Part shown: positions 35,085-42,220 of the stretch, one piece after another
Numbering within the stretch: position 1 is the stretch's first letter
Layout of the letters: every line of letters begins with the position of its first letter
Source: Adlercreutzia sp. ZJ176
GTDB lineage: Bacteria > Actinomycetota > Coriobacteriia > Coriobacteriales > Eggerthellaceae
DNA: 64,000 bases
NCBI RefSeq assembly: GCF_011038975.1
Contig: NZ_JAAKEC010000005.1
Location: forward strand, 62,001-126,000
Direction: 5' to 3'
Position numbers and translations under genes: made by a program
The notes under the pieces: generated by a model
Database searches by the model: none
What the model was told of the DNA's origin: nothing
What the model saw: the letters and a program-made list of their open reading frames with translations, nothing else

Positions 35085-35474
35085 ATGAGCGATAAGACAG
35101 GCGAAATAATCATCAAATCCGGCATAGATGTCTGGGAGCACGAGCGTAGGACAGCCCAGGCGTTGGCTAACGCCGGCTTCGTCGTCCTCTTCATCAAAAG
35201 GAGCGATGACGAGTATGTTCGCACCCCGGATGTGGTCATCGACGGCATTCTCTGGGAGATGAAGTCCCCCATAAGCAACAGGCTGCCGAAGATACAGAAG
35301 ACGCTGCGCCAGGCGATACACCAGTCCCCGAATGTAATCTACGACAGCCAGAGGATAAAGAACCTGAACGACAACCAGATACAGAGGGAACTTGAGAAAT
35401 GGGCTGTTCAGTTCAAGGCTATGAAGCGGCTCATCTTCGTAAACAAGAAGCGTGAGGTAATCGTCATCAAGTAG
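35085..35474 (+). CDS. Stand-alone CdiA C-terminal-like nuclease
   Basis: A 129-residue protein that resembles the tRNase domain at the tip of CdiA contact-dependent toxins (CdiA_C family): WEHERRTAQALANAGFVVLF, then RTPDVVIDGILWEMKSP with a PD-(D/E)xK-like D...ExK pattern, and SPNVIYDSQRIKNL. Here it has no secretion or carrier part and no immunity gene beside it. Small free homologues occur on mobile elements; whether they are toxins, interference factors or DNA-processing enzymes is unknown. The SD is weak. A bidirectional terminator follows. Confidence 0.65.
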   Translation: MSDKTGEIIIKSGIDVWEHERRTAQALANAGFVVLFIKRSDDEYVRTPDVVIDGILWEMKSPISNRLPKIQKTLRQAIHQSPNVIYDSQRIKNLNDNQIQRELEKWAVQFKAMKRLIFVNKKREVIVIK

Positions 35475-35515
35475 GGGTTATGCCATAGTGAATTTGATGT
35501 TATAATAACAACATC

Positions 35516-35558
35516 AAAGCACCGGCACGGGGCGTATTGCTCCTACCGTCGGTGCTTT
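35516..35558. terminator. Bidirectional terminator between convergent genes
   Basis: AAAGCACCG (35516-35524) / CGGTGCTTT (35550-35558) followed by TGCTTTTT on the plus strand. A second overlapping inverted repeat TTTGATGTT / AACATCAAA (35493-35518) gives a T-rich exit on the minus strand. It separates the nuclease gene from the convergent acidic-protein gene. Confidence 0.65.
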
Positions 35559-35584
35559 TGCTTTTTCCCTGCTCTACACCAAAG

Positions 35585-35914
35585 TCAGAACACGAGAAGC
35601 ATATAGCCGCCGTTCTCCAAGCGGGTAATCGAGGTCCTGTATTCCAACTCGTCCACCAGCGCCTCAATCTTCTCCTCCTGGTCGTCGAAGGTCTCGCCCC
35701 GCTCGTCAAGGAGATAACCATAGTCGTATAGCAGCGCTTCCCCGTCGTCGTATTCGGTGAAGTCGCAACAGACGGCTATGACATCGAACTCTGCGTCCAA
35801 CTCGTCCAATGTCTCGTAGAGGTAGTCGTAGCCAGCGGTCGAGTAGTAGTCCCTGCCCATATCCTTGAAGCCCCGCTCGAATGCGTAGCGGTCAATCGTG
35901 GTGTGTAGCGCCAT
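35585..35914 (-). CDS. Small acidic protein, paralogue 1
   Basis: A 109-residue, strongly acidic protein. Conserved-looking parts are YETLDELDAEFDVIAVCCDF with TEYDD, and ITRLENGGYMLLVF at the end. It shares plan and ending with the protein at 37284-37616. Proteins with a DVIA-CC-(D/E)(F/Y)-(S/T)EY core are common in phages and conjugative elements; their acidity suggests a nucleic-acid mimic or anti-defence role, which is unproven. The TAGGAG SD 8 bp before the ATG is buried in a 12-bp hairpin. Confidence 0.6.
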   Translation of the reverse strand: MALHTTIDRYAFERGFKDMGRDYYSTAGYDYLYETLDELDAEFDVIAVCCDFTEYDDGEALLYDYGYLLDERGETFDDQEEKIEALVDELEYRTSITRLENGGYMLLVF

Positions 35915-35920
35915 AAGAAA

Positions 35921-35952
35921 ACTCCTATACAGTCGGTGTCCTGTATAGGAGT
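35921..35952 (-). promoter_or_regulatory. Hairpin burying the SD of acidic protein 1
   Basis: Perfect 12-bp arms ACTCCTATACAG / CTGTATAGGAGT with an 8-base loop. On the minus strand the second arm contains TAGGAG, the SD of the gene at 35914, and is followed by TTTTC. It could hide the SD, act as a terminator for the upstream operon, or both. Confidence 0.55.
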
Positions 35953-35985
35953 TTCGTTCAGTCGTCGCTGGTTTTGGGAATGCCG

Positions 35986-36462
35986 CTACAAGCCGTCCCC
36001 CAGCGCCTTGTCTAAAGCGGATTGCTTTCCCGTCTCGGCAGCAGCCCCGATGTCCTCAATCAGCCTCTTCGCCTGCTCCTCTATGCGTTCCACCGCTTTG
36101 TTTATCCGGTCTTCGTTTTCGCATATGAAGTCGACAAGACCCCTCACATCGGAGTAGTTCTGGTAATCGCCGCCTTTGCTCAACTGACGATAGACGCTGA
36201 ACATCTTTGTCTTGCCGCCATATTCCAACCTGAACGCTCTCACGGTCAGGTCTCCAAGAGGCTCGTCATCGTCCGACCAGCGCTGAACGAGGTCGTATAT
36301 CGGCACGAGCGGCTCTCGGTTGCCGCATATGCCCTCCCGCTCGCCCTCGTCATAAGCGCCCTCGCAATAGGAGCAAGCGCTTTCCCGCCTCTGCTCTCCT
36401 ATGGCATAGCCGTTGGAGTTTGGGATTCTGCTATGTCCGTCTTTGTACAAGGTGAGTTTCAT
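35986..36462 (-). CDS. Hypothetical protein with CxxC site
   Basis: A 158-residue protein. An early SACSYCEGAY and a nearby CGN suggest a small metal site (about residues 29-46). The middle (FRLEYGGKTKMFSVYRQL) is beta-rich, and the end is a long helix (RINKAVERIEEQAKRLIEDI). ATG 36462 is chosen because upstream sequence belongs to the zinc-ribbon gene in another frame; its SD is weak. Function unknown. Confidence 0.5.
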   Translation of the reverse strand: MKLTLYKDGHSRIPNSNGYAIGEQRRESACSYCEGAYDEGEREGICGNREPLVPIYDLVQRWSDDDEPLGDLTVRAFRLEYGGKTKMFSVYRQLSKGGDYQNYSDVRGLVDFICENEDRINKAVERIEEQAKRLIEDIGAAAETGKQSALDKALGDGL

Positions 36463-36524
36463 CTTCGCTACCACGCTGACCCCAAGGACCGGCGGTATCG
36501 CTCCCGCCAGCCCAATCCGTGCCG

Positions 36525-36713
36525 TCAATCGCCAATGTCGTCGAAATAGCAGGTGAACACGGCTGCTCTCTGGTCCGTCCCGGTCCACCCGCAATCCGAG
36601 CACTCTGCCTGGTATACAACGCTGTCTCCGTCGACATCGCAAGGCTCGTAGTCCCGCTCTACCCGTCCTCCGCACTTCGGGCACACGCCCTCTCGGCTGT
36701 CATCGTATATCAT
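36525..36713 (-). CDS. Small zinc-ribbon protein
   Basis: A 62-residue protein with paired CPKC (about residue 11) and CSDC (about 38), a classic zinc ribbon, and an acidic tail. AAGGAGG 7 bp before ATG 36713 is strong. It lies between the RHH gene and the preceding CxxC protein on the same strand, so all are probably one operon. A DNA- or protein-binding adaptor is likely but not shown. Confidence 0.65.
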   Translation of the reverse strand: MIYDDSREGVCPKCGGRVERDYEPCDVDGDSVVYQAECSDCGWTGTDQRAAVFTCYFDDIGD

Positions 36714-36765
36714 TCCGCTGCCTCCTTGCCGTGATTGTCGTCGAAAGAAACCGTCGGCTCTTGGT

Positions 36766-37089
36766 CTATTCCAGCGCCTTTAGTTTCTCGTTTATAGCCT
36801 CTTGGACGGCGTTCTGTATGAAGGTCATACACTCGCCCCTGCTCGGCTTCCAATCCTCGTCGGAGAACGGCGGGGGGTCTTTGCGCAATGTCCCCTCGAC
36901 TGCGTGAAGCATATGGCGAAGACTAACCCCCTCGTTTATCGCTTCTACGATGTAGTCGGTTTGGCTCACCCCGTTAGCCTTTGCCCGCTCTTCTACCTTT
37001 TTCTTCACGCCCACAGGCATACGGATACTGACCATAACCGTAGCCGCCGTCCCTCGCGCCGTCTGGTCCAGTTCGTCAATCTTGCCCAT
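36766..37089 (-). CDS. Ribbon-helix-helix regulator
   Basis: A 107-residue protein. Residues 15-55 (VMVSIRMPVGVKKKVEERA, then SQTDYIVEAINEGV) are a ribbon-helix-helix DNA-binding domain; the C-terminal half is helical and probably mediates oligomer formation. AAGGAG 6 bp before the ATG fixes the start. The divergent AT-rich promoter in front carries TACAATATATTGTA palindromes, repeated before int, so this is the likely master repressor of the element. Confidence 0.75.
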   Translation of the reverse strand: MGKIDELDQTARGTAATVMVSIRMPVGVKKKVEERAKANGVSQTDYIVEAINEGVSLRHMLHAVEGTLRKDPPPFSDEDWKPSRGECMTFIQNAVQEAINEKLKALE

Positions 37090-37117
37090 ATACGAACTCC
37101 TTCACAAATCCCACACA

Positions 37118-37215
37118 TTACAATATTTTATATATCACCTGGTAAATATAGCATAAATCATTTTTCATTACAATATATTGTATTCAATATATTATGTATA
37201 TTATATTGTATTGAC
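37118..37215. promoter_or_regulatory. AT-rich divergent promoter with repeated operator sites
   Basis: A 14-bp palindrome TACAATATATTGTA (37169-37182) is flanked by partial copies: TTACAATATTTTA (37118-37130), CAATATATTATG (37185-37196) and TATATTGTATTG near 37202-37213. It separates the RHH operon from the rightward operon that begins with acidic protein 2. Confidence 0.6.
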
Positions 37216-37283
37216 ACTTGTATTTACGACCTGTATTATGAAGATGTCATTTTGAGACATCGAACTGTAAGGAGGTGATTGGA

Positions 37284-37616
37284 ATGTTGATTTACAAAAG
37301 AATGGACGCAAGGGATATGGAGTGCTTCTTTGAAGACAGAGCCGGCTACGAGCACAAGTTCTCAAGGTCGGGTTTAGAGGCAGTCGTTGGCTTCTACGAA
37401 GACAACGACATTGACACCCTGTTTGATGTCGTAGGTTTTGCCTGTTCGTGGCGCGAATACGGCTCTAATGGCGAACTGTTCAGCAACTACGAGTATCTAC
37501 TCGAAGAGGAATACGGCGAGCCGGACGGCGCATTTGAAGACCTCGTTCAAAAACTCCGAGACCGAACCGTCCTGTTGGAAACCGAAAGCGGCGGCTATGT
37601 CGCCGGGGTCTTCTGA
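37284..37616 (+). CDS. Small acidic protein, paralogue 2
   Basis: A 110-residue acidic protein: FSRSGLEAVVGFYEDND, then TLFDVVGFACSWREY, and a C-terminus LLETESGGYVAGVF. Its order of elements and its ending match paralogue 1 (LENGGYMLLVF). ATG 37284 follows AAGGAGG at 37269-37275 at normal spacing; a GTG at 37275 overlaps the SD itself. It is the first gene of the rightward operon, so it would be made early when the RHH repressor is released, as expected for an anti-restriction or establishment protein. Function is inference. Confidence 0.6.
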   Translation: MLIYKRMDARDMECFFEDRAGYEHKFSRSGLEAVVGFYEDNDIDTLFDVVGFACSWREYGSNGELFSNYEYLLEEEYGEPDGAFEDLVQKLRDRTVLLETESGGYVAGVF

Positions 37617-37695
37617 AAAGAGAGCGGCAGCCGCTCAAAGCAAAGCCGCTCTCCCAAATGTAAACGCCAATCCGACTCAAGGAAGGATTAGCACG

Positions 37696-38016
37696 ATGAG
37701 CATAGTTCAAAGAGCACTCAATGCCAAGCCGTATGACGAAAACGAACTTCGTTGGTGCGTCTTCGGGACGAACCCCGAAACGGGAAAGGTTGACTACCTC
37801 GAAACGGTCGACCGGGGATTGGCGGAAGCGGTTCTCGCCCTCATCAACTCTTGCGGGTGGGACTGCCGACTCCGGCAGATGACGAGGGGCGAGGTGCGCC
37901 GTCGCTTCGGAAGCCCCGACTGGGTTAACTGGCACGACACAGAAACCGACGAATACCTCTTCACGAGCATAGGGGGCAACGGCGGCTGCGTCATTGCCCC
38001 CAATCCCATAAGGTAG
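37696..38016 (+). CDS. Hypothetical protein of the rightward operon
   Basis: A 106-residue protein with no family I recognise (ELRWCVFGTNPETGKVDYLE, then VNWHDTETDEYLFTSIGG). GGAAGGA 9 bp before ATG 37696 supports this start; the much longer upstream frame is a shadow of the previous gene. It is followed after 9 bp by the next gene. Confidence 0.55.
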   Translation: MSIVQRALNAKPYDENELRWCVFGTNPETGKVDYLETVDRGLAEAVLALINSCGWDCRLRQMTRGEVRRRFGSPDWVNWHDTETDEYLFTSIGGNGGCVIAPNPIR

Positions 38017-38025
38017 GTGTTTCCG

Positions 38026-38289
38026 ATGAAGAAGCACGACGCAAGGGCAAGGGACAAGCCTCCCAGCGTCTTGAGGTCAGACGACAATGCCGACTTGATA
38101 CAGGCAGAGCGTCCAATGGAAGACCTCGTAGACATTCACCGAGCCATCATCAACGGCTTTGAAGTAGACCGTCAAGGCAGGGCGAAGCGCTCTGCGAGAA
38201 TTCGAAAGGATACGAGGAATGAAGCCCATAGAACAACCCCACGATATGACCACCTACGCTCTTGGCTATATGCCGATAGTGAGCGATGA
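38026..38289 (+). CDS. Hypothetical basic/acidic small protein
   Basis: An 87-residue protein with a basic, Arg/Lys-rich start and end and an acidic centre (SDDNADLIQAERPMEDLVDI). AGGTAGGTG about 8 bp before ATG 38026. Its 3' 71 bp overlap the next frame, so one of the two may start or end differently. Not recognised. Confidence 0.45.
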   Translation: MKKHDARARDKPPSVLRSDDNADLIQAERPMEDLVDIHRAIINGFEVDRQGRAKRSARIRKDTRNEAHRTTPRYDHLRSWLYADSER

Positions 38290-38578
38290 GCCGGTTTTCT
38301 ACGACAAGCATTGGGAAATGTATGTCCCCGAACTTCTCCCCTACACAACAGGTCGTGTGTTTTTCGAGCGGGACAACGGAACGGGAGAATGGTCGGTCGC
38401 AACGGAAACAGGGGACTGCGGCTGCGAGCAACTATCCAGCAGCCCCTGCCCCGTATGCGCTATCACGGAGGCAATCAAAAAGGCACGCTTCAACATCACT
38501 TGGTATGACAGCGTGGACAGCGTCAAAGGCTATCTCCGAGAAGCAGAAGAAGTTGTCTGGGGAAGAAGAGAGCGGTAG
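38219..38578 (+). CDS. Hypothetical protein with Cys cluster
   Basis: A 119-residue protein with a beta-rich first half (LPYTTGRVFFERDNGTGEWS) and the cysteine pattern GDCGCEQL...PCPVC at about residues 66-80, possibly a metal site. AAGG 9 bp and GAGGA 1 bp before the ATG; a later Met (38246) would reduce the overlap with the previous gene. It ends 2 bp before the stop of the convergent DUF262 gene. Function unknown. Confidence 0.5.
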   Translation: MKPIEQPHDMTTYALGYMPIVSDEPVFYDKHWEMYVPELLPYTTGRVFFERDNGTGEWSVATETGDCGCEQLSSSPCPVCAITEAIKKARFNITWYDSVDSVKGYLREAEEVVWGRRER

Positions 38579-38580
38579 GA

Positions 38581-39663
38581 CTACTTGCCGCCCTTCCTGC
38601 GATTACAGTCCCTACAGAGCATTTGGCAGTTGTCGGCGGTCGTTGCGCCGCCCTCCGACCACGGAGTTATGTGGTCTCCCTCCATCTGCTCTATGGAGAA
38701 ATGACCTCCGCAAGACGGACACACGCCATCTTGCCTCTCGTATGCTTCACGCTTCATCTTGTCAGTGAAAGCACGAATGTTGAGATGGCGCTCGTCTCCG
38801 TCGAGGACATAGGCGTATATGCCCTTCTTGTTGGTAATGTCGTCGTCAATCATCAGGTCTTTTATCCGCTGCTCCAACTCCGTTGGGTTCAAAACCTCGT
38901 CCTTGTGGGCGGCATACAGACCGCCCCAGTCGAGACCCTTCATTTCCCTGCGGTAGTTCGGAAATGTCGCTCTCACCCAGTCGATGACCCTTTGGTAATA
39001 CGCCCACTCAACGCCGGCGTTGCCATCGTGCTGGTGTCGAGCCATATATTCCTCGATGTTGTTGTTGCTTATCCATTTGAGGACAGTCTGTAGGTAGTCT
39101 TGCCGAATGGGGCTGCCCGTCAAGTAGTCCTTGCCCTTGCGATACGCCACACAGTTAGTCTTGGAGAAATACCGCTTTGCGTCGGTAAGCCACTCCCCCG
39201 CATAGACGGCGTTCCTCAACTCTTGGTCGGTCAACTTCTCGCCGGCGATGTTGATGGTGCGAAACCAGTCCAACTTCTCGCTGTCCTTGCCCTCACAGAT
39301 GTAGATGGTGAGGGGATAGTCAAGTATCTGCTTCTGCTCGTCAGCCGTGAGGTTGTGAAACCCCCGATAGTCAACGGTGAAGTTCCCGTCGAGGTATTCA
39401 CAGAAACTGATGGTCCTCTGCTGACCGTCCAGGACCTCATAATAGCCGCCGTCGGTCTTCACCCAATACATCACATTGAGGGGAAAGCCCTTTGTGATGG
39501 TGTCTATGACGGCGTTCCTCTTTGCGTCGTCATAGACGAACTCACGCTGATACTTGGGACGGATTGAGAGTTTGCCGTTGAGAGCATACACTCCCTCTTC
39601 GTCGTCGTTAATATAACCTTGATAGACCTCGCCTACCGTCGTCTCGTGTAGAGTTATCTTCAT
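38581..39663 (-). CDS. DUF262-HNH nuclease (GmrSD-like), partner of the methyltransferase
   Basis: A 360-residue protein. The N-terminal DUF262 (ParB-like) domain shows IRPKYQREFVYDD and YEVLDGQQRTISF, a likely NTP-dependent DNA-sensing unit. The C-terminus is an HNH nuclease: CPSCGGHF, EGDHITPWSEGG and MLCRDCNRRKGG. In GmrSD-type enzymes these two parts form a nuclease for modified DNA. Here the gene follows an EcoRI-family methyltransferase by 8 bp, so the pair looks like a restriction-modification unit. AGGGA 6 bp before ATG 39663. Confidence 0.8.
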   Translation of the reverse strand: MKITLHETTVGEVYQGYINDDEEGVYALNGKLSIRPKYQREFVYDDAKRNAVIDTITKGFPLNVMYWVKTDGGYYEVLDGQQRTISFCEYLDGNFTVDYRGFHNLTADEQKQILDYPLTIYICEGKDSEKLDWFRTINIAGEKLTDQELRNAVYAGEWLTDAKRYFSKTNCVAYRKGKDYLTGSPIRQDYLQTVLKWISNNNIEEYMARHQHDGNAGVEWAYYQRVIDWVRATFPNYRREMKGLDWGGLYAAHKDEVLNPTELEQRIKDLMIDDDITNKKGIYAYVLDGDERHLNIRAFTDKMKREAYERQDGVCPSCGGHFSIEQMEGDHITPWSEGGATTADNCQMLCRDCNRRKGGK

Positions 39664-39671
39664 TGCCGTCC

Positions 39672-40793
39672 CTACTTTTCTGGGCACAGAATGCGAACAA
39701 GAATGCGGAAATACTCTCTGTGTAGAGTAAAGCCTTTTCTCTTGTCTTCATCGGTCAGTTTCCGTGTATAAAACGACAACCCGCCTGTTTGGAATCTCTC
39801 ACTATCATCAACGCAATCTTTGATTGGCTTTGCGTCAAACAGACTTGCTCCAACAATCTCAAACTGGTCAGGGTCATATTTATCCAAAAAGGTGATTGGA
39901 ACGCCCATCACGCCATCGTAGTCAACAGGTATATCAAGCGTCTTATCTACATTTATTGCGTCGTAGTTTTCATAGCAAAAGTACTTTTCGGGAGTATATT
40001 CTTCTACAAGAATAAGCGGTTCGTGTCGTTGCTTGTAGTCCACATTGGTAAACCAGCGAATGCCTTTTACTCTTATGTATTTATTCCCGTCTTCGTCAAC
40101 ACGACAACCAGCAGCATTGAGAGGGTAGTCGTTGGGAACTCTAAACTCCCTATCGCCGCTGTGAATACTTGCTCCCAGCCAAATCTTGTTGTTCATTATA
40201 AGAGGAAAAACCTCTTTGTAAGTAATGGCGTTTTGATTGCCTAAAATGATGAAGTCTTTTTCGTGCTCGACGAGTTGAGCCAAATATTTTCTGAACAACG
40301 AAAAAGGCGGGTTGGTAATAACGACATCTGCTTCGTCAAGTAGCGCCACGCATTCAGGGCTACGGAAATCCCCATCGCCCTCTAAAACCGTGAGGGCATT
40401 CTTCTTGTTCTTTATGAGGTATTCAACATCGGATAAATCTATCTTGCCGTCGTTGTTCTCGTCGCTTACCTCTGTAATCTCTATCTTATAAGGTTGCTTG
40501 GAACTGCCCCCCCCCGTGGAGGATATGTCGTCAAACAAAGACAATTGCGTTTGAGCGACCGGTGAACCAGCGTAGCAAGTCGATATAAGTTTCTTCAATC
40601 CCAGGCGATTGAAGTTCATTGCGAAGTATTTGAAGAAGTTGCTCTCATAGGGGTCATCACAGTTAAGAAAGACTGTCTTTCCTTTGAAGTAATCCCTGTA
40701 ATACTTCATCTCCTTTTCTATATCAACGAGTTGAGTATAGAACTCGTCTTTTTTTGCTTTTGCCGCATTGGATAGGGCTTGATTTTTTGCCAT
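39672..40793 (-). CDS. EcoRI-family adenine-specific DNA methyltransferase
   Basis: A 373-residue enzyme of the M.EcoRI type: DEFYTQLVDIEKEMKYY near the N-terminus, FLNCDDPYESNFFKYF, and motif IV NPPFSLFRKYL (about residue 180), the adenine-modifying N-P-P-F form. It would protect the element's and host's DNA from the adjacent nuclease. Within codons about 92-95 (SSTGGGSS) lies a run of nine G residues; a change of one base would shift the frame and switch the enzyme off. The present length is in frame. The recognition sequence cannot be read from the protein. Confidence 0.85.
   Translation of the reverse strand: MAKNQALSNAAKAKKDEFYTQLVDIEKEMKYYRDYFKGKTVFLNCDDPYESNFFKYFAMNFNRLGLKKLISTCYAGSPVAQTQLSLFDDISSTGGGSSKQPYKIEITEVSDENNDGKIDLSDVEYLIKNKKNALTVLEGDGDFRSPECVALLDEADVVITNPPFSLFRKYLAQLVEHEKDFIILGNQNAITYKEVFPLIMNNKIWLGASIHSGDREFRVPNDYPLNAAGCRVDEDGNKYIRVKGIRWFTNVDYKQRHEPLILVEEYTPEKYFCYENYDAINVDKTLDIPVDYDGVMGVPITFLDKYDPDQFEIVGASLFDAKPIKDCVDDSERFQTGGLSFYTRKLTDEDKRKGFTLHREYFRILVRILCPEK
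40507..40515 (-). repeat. G9 homopolymer tract in the methyltransferase gene
   Basis: Nine consecutive C on the plus strand (G on the coding strand) sit inside the reading frame, at ACG GGG GGG GGC. Such tracts slip during replication and make genes phase-variable. Confidence 0.8.
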
Positions 40794-40902
40794 AGTTCAC
40801 CTCGTATACTCCAATGTTATGAACCGATGGCTTCACAACACAGACTTTCACAGGTCATATTATAAATGGCTGAAATGGGCATTTTGGCACAGACGATAAA
40901 TC

Positions 40903-40951
40903 TCGCCCCATTTTCGCCCCAAAATGAACTATTTGGGGCAATTTCGCCCCA
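40903..40951. repeat. Right arm-type integrase sites
   Basis: TCGCCCCA at 40903-40910, TTCGCCCCA at 40913-40921 and 40943-40951, and an inverted TTGGGGC near 40933-40939. They match the repeats at the left end (30252-30292) and lie just inside attR. Confidence 0.65.
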
Positions 40952-40962
40952 AAACGCAAAAC

Positions 40963-40989
40963 AGGTCGGACAAAAACACTGTCCGACCT
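40963..40989 (-). terminator. Element-borne terminator for tRNA-fMet
   Basis: AGGTCGGACA / TGTCCGACCT stem (10 bp, 7-base loop), with TGTTTTG following on the minus strand, 9 bp beyond the tRNA 3' end. It replaces the original terminator that is now stranded at 30062-30087. Confidence 0.75.
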
Positions 40990-40997
40990 GGTCTTCT

Positions 40998-41074
40998 TGG
41001 TCGCGGGGGCTGGATTTGAACCAACGACCTCCGGGTTATGAGCCCGGCGAGCTACCAGACTGCTCCACCCCGCA
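40998..41074 (-). tRNA. Initiator tRNA-fMet (CAT anticodon)
   Basis: A 77-nt tRNA on the minus strand: GCGGGGTGGAGCAG D-side, anticodon arm GGGCTCATAACCC with the three G:C pairs typical of initiators, T arm GTTGGTTCAAATCCAGC and an encoded CCA end. The first base is U opposite G72, not a Watson-Crick pair, again an initiator feature. It is the target gene of the integrative element, and its 3' 45 nt are part of attR. Confidence 0.95.
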
Positions 41075-41397
41075 TCATCTGGTGCCTTTCAAAAGGCAAG
41101 GATATATGTTACTCGCTCTGGCGAATTGCGCAAGAGGCAAATTTGCGCTCCACCGTTTCTTCACAAGCACGACAGGCCGCACTCGCACTCGCATGTCGGC
41201 GCACACGCTGCGCGCCAACGCACGCACTCACATACCAGCACACGTGCTCGCTCGCATGTCAGCACACACTAGGCCAAACCACGCTGAGCTAGGCTGCAGG
41301 CCCAACCACACCGCGCACATCCGCATGCGCCAACGCCTGCGCGTCTATGCTGCCCGCGCCCGCGCGCTCACGCGCTGCACTTCAACGCACGCGCGCG
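41075..41397. other. Spacer rich in CGCAC/GCACAC words
   Basis: No gene supported. The stretch is built from short words such as GCACAC, GCATGTC and CGCACGC, with CTCGCATGTC occurring twice. It would contain the tRNA promoter next to 41075. Confidence 0.5.
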
Positions 41398-41877
41398 CTA
41401 CTTCACCGTGAGCACGGGGATGTCGGCCTCGTGGAGCACGGCGTAGCTGACCGAGCCGAGCATGCCGCGCAGCGCGCCGAGGCCGCGGCGCCCCATCACG
41501 ATGATCTCGGCTTGCTGTTCCTCCGCGAAGTCGACGATGCCCTCGGCCGTCTTGCCTGCGATGGTGACGCAGTACCGCACGTCGAAGCACGCGCCGTCGA
41601 GCGCGTCGCCGACGCCTTCGCGCAGGCGCTCCTCGGCGCGCATCTTCGCGTTGGCGATCACGCGCTCGTAGGAGTCGACGTCGGGGAACAGCAGCGGCGT
41701 GCCCGCCACCGGGTTGGTGGGTGACTCGAGCTCCGCGGCGATGGCGTTCGCGGGCACCACCGACAACACGCACAGCGTCGCCTCGGCGTCATCGGCGATC
41801 ATCTTCTTGGCAACCGTCAGCGCGTTCTTCGCCGGCTCGGAGCCATCGAAGGGAACGAGAATCTTCTTGTACAGCAT
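41398..41877 (-). CDS. Universal stress protein (UspA family)
   Basis: A 159-residue cytosolic Usp domain. It starts with KKILVPFDGSEPAKNAL and has the ATP-binding signature GRRGLGALRGMLGSVSYAVL (G-2x-G-9x-GS), so it belongs to the ATP-binding branch. Such proteins help cells survive growth arrest and other stresses. AAAGGGG 6 bp before the ATG supports the start. It is monocistronic next to the tRNA. Confidence 0.88.
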   Translation of the reverse strand: MLYKKILVPFDGSEPAKNALTVAKKMIADDAEATLCVLSVVPANAIAAELESPTNPVAGTPLLFPDVDSYERVIANAKMRAEERLREGVGDALDGACFDVRYCVTIAGKTAEGIVDFAEEQQAEIIVMGRRGLGALRGMLGSVSYAVLHEADIPVLTVK

Positions 41878-42220
41878 GGCATACCCCTTTCACTGCGCGC
41901 GTCGGAAGGCGCGCGTCACCTTGAGCGAAGGCGGCCCTGCGCCTCGCTGTCCCCTCGATGATAGCCCCAATCCAGCCGCTTGTGAAGTTTCGCCGCCGTT
42001 TCGCACGCGCGGAGGCGCGTGCCGCCTCGCGACGCGCGCGCGGCCGTGCTACCATGCTTGCTGGCTCGCCTGGCGCGACCGCCGCGCGCAACCGGCATGC
42101 GTGGACCACACCGCGACATGGCACGCACTTGCCGCACGCCGCCGCCATGCTGCGCACCGCACCTGCGGATCCGCCACACGCGAGCCGCAGCTACAAAGCA
42201 CGACCCGAGGAGCACCGCCC

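Larger units (their letters stand above)
30098..41042. mobile_element. AICE-like integrative element in tRNA-fMet
   Basis: The element is bounded by 45-bp att repeats that lie exactly 10,900 bp apart. Contents in order: tyrosine integrase, HUH replication protein, small membrane and HTH proteins, FtsK/TraB-like translocase, AICE-type small protein, CdiA-CT-like nuclease, two acidic paralogues, zinc-ribbon and RHH proteins, and a methyltransferase plus DUF262-HNH nuclease. TTCGCCCCA arm repeats occur at both ends. GC is lower than in the flanks. Integrase, replication protein and a single FtsK-like translocase without a type IV secretion set is the actinomycete AICE plan. No separate excisionase is obvious; the 56-residue HTH and the RHH protein are candidates. 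Confidence 0.88.

Noticed and set aside
41102-41396. Possible CRISPR-like array in the CGCAC-rich spacer
   Set aside because: Words repeat irregularly and no constant repeat-spacer length exists. No CRISPR array or cas gene was seen anywhere in the window.
41699-42220. Long open frame upstream of the amidohydrolase
   Set aside because: GC-rich read-through over the stress-protein promoter; the enzyme starts at 42221 with GAGGAG, and the extension has no domain.
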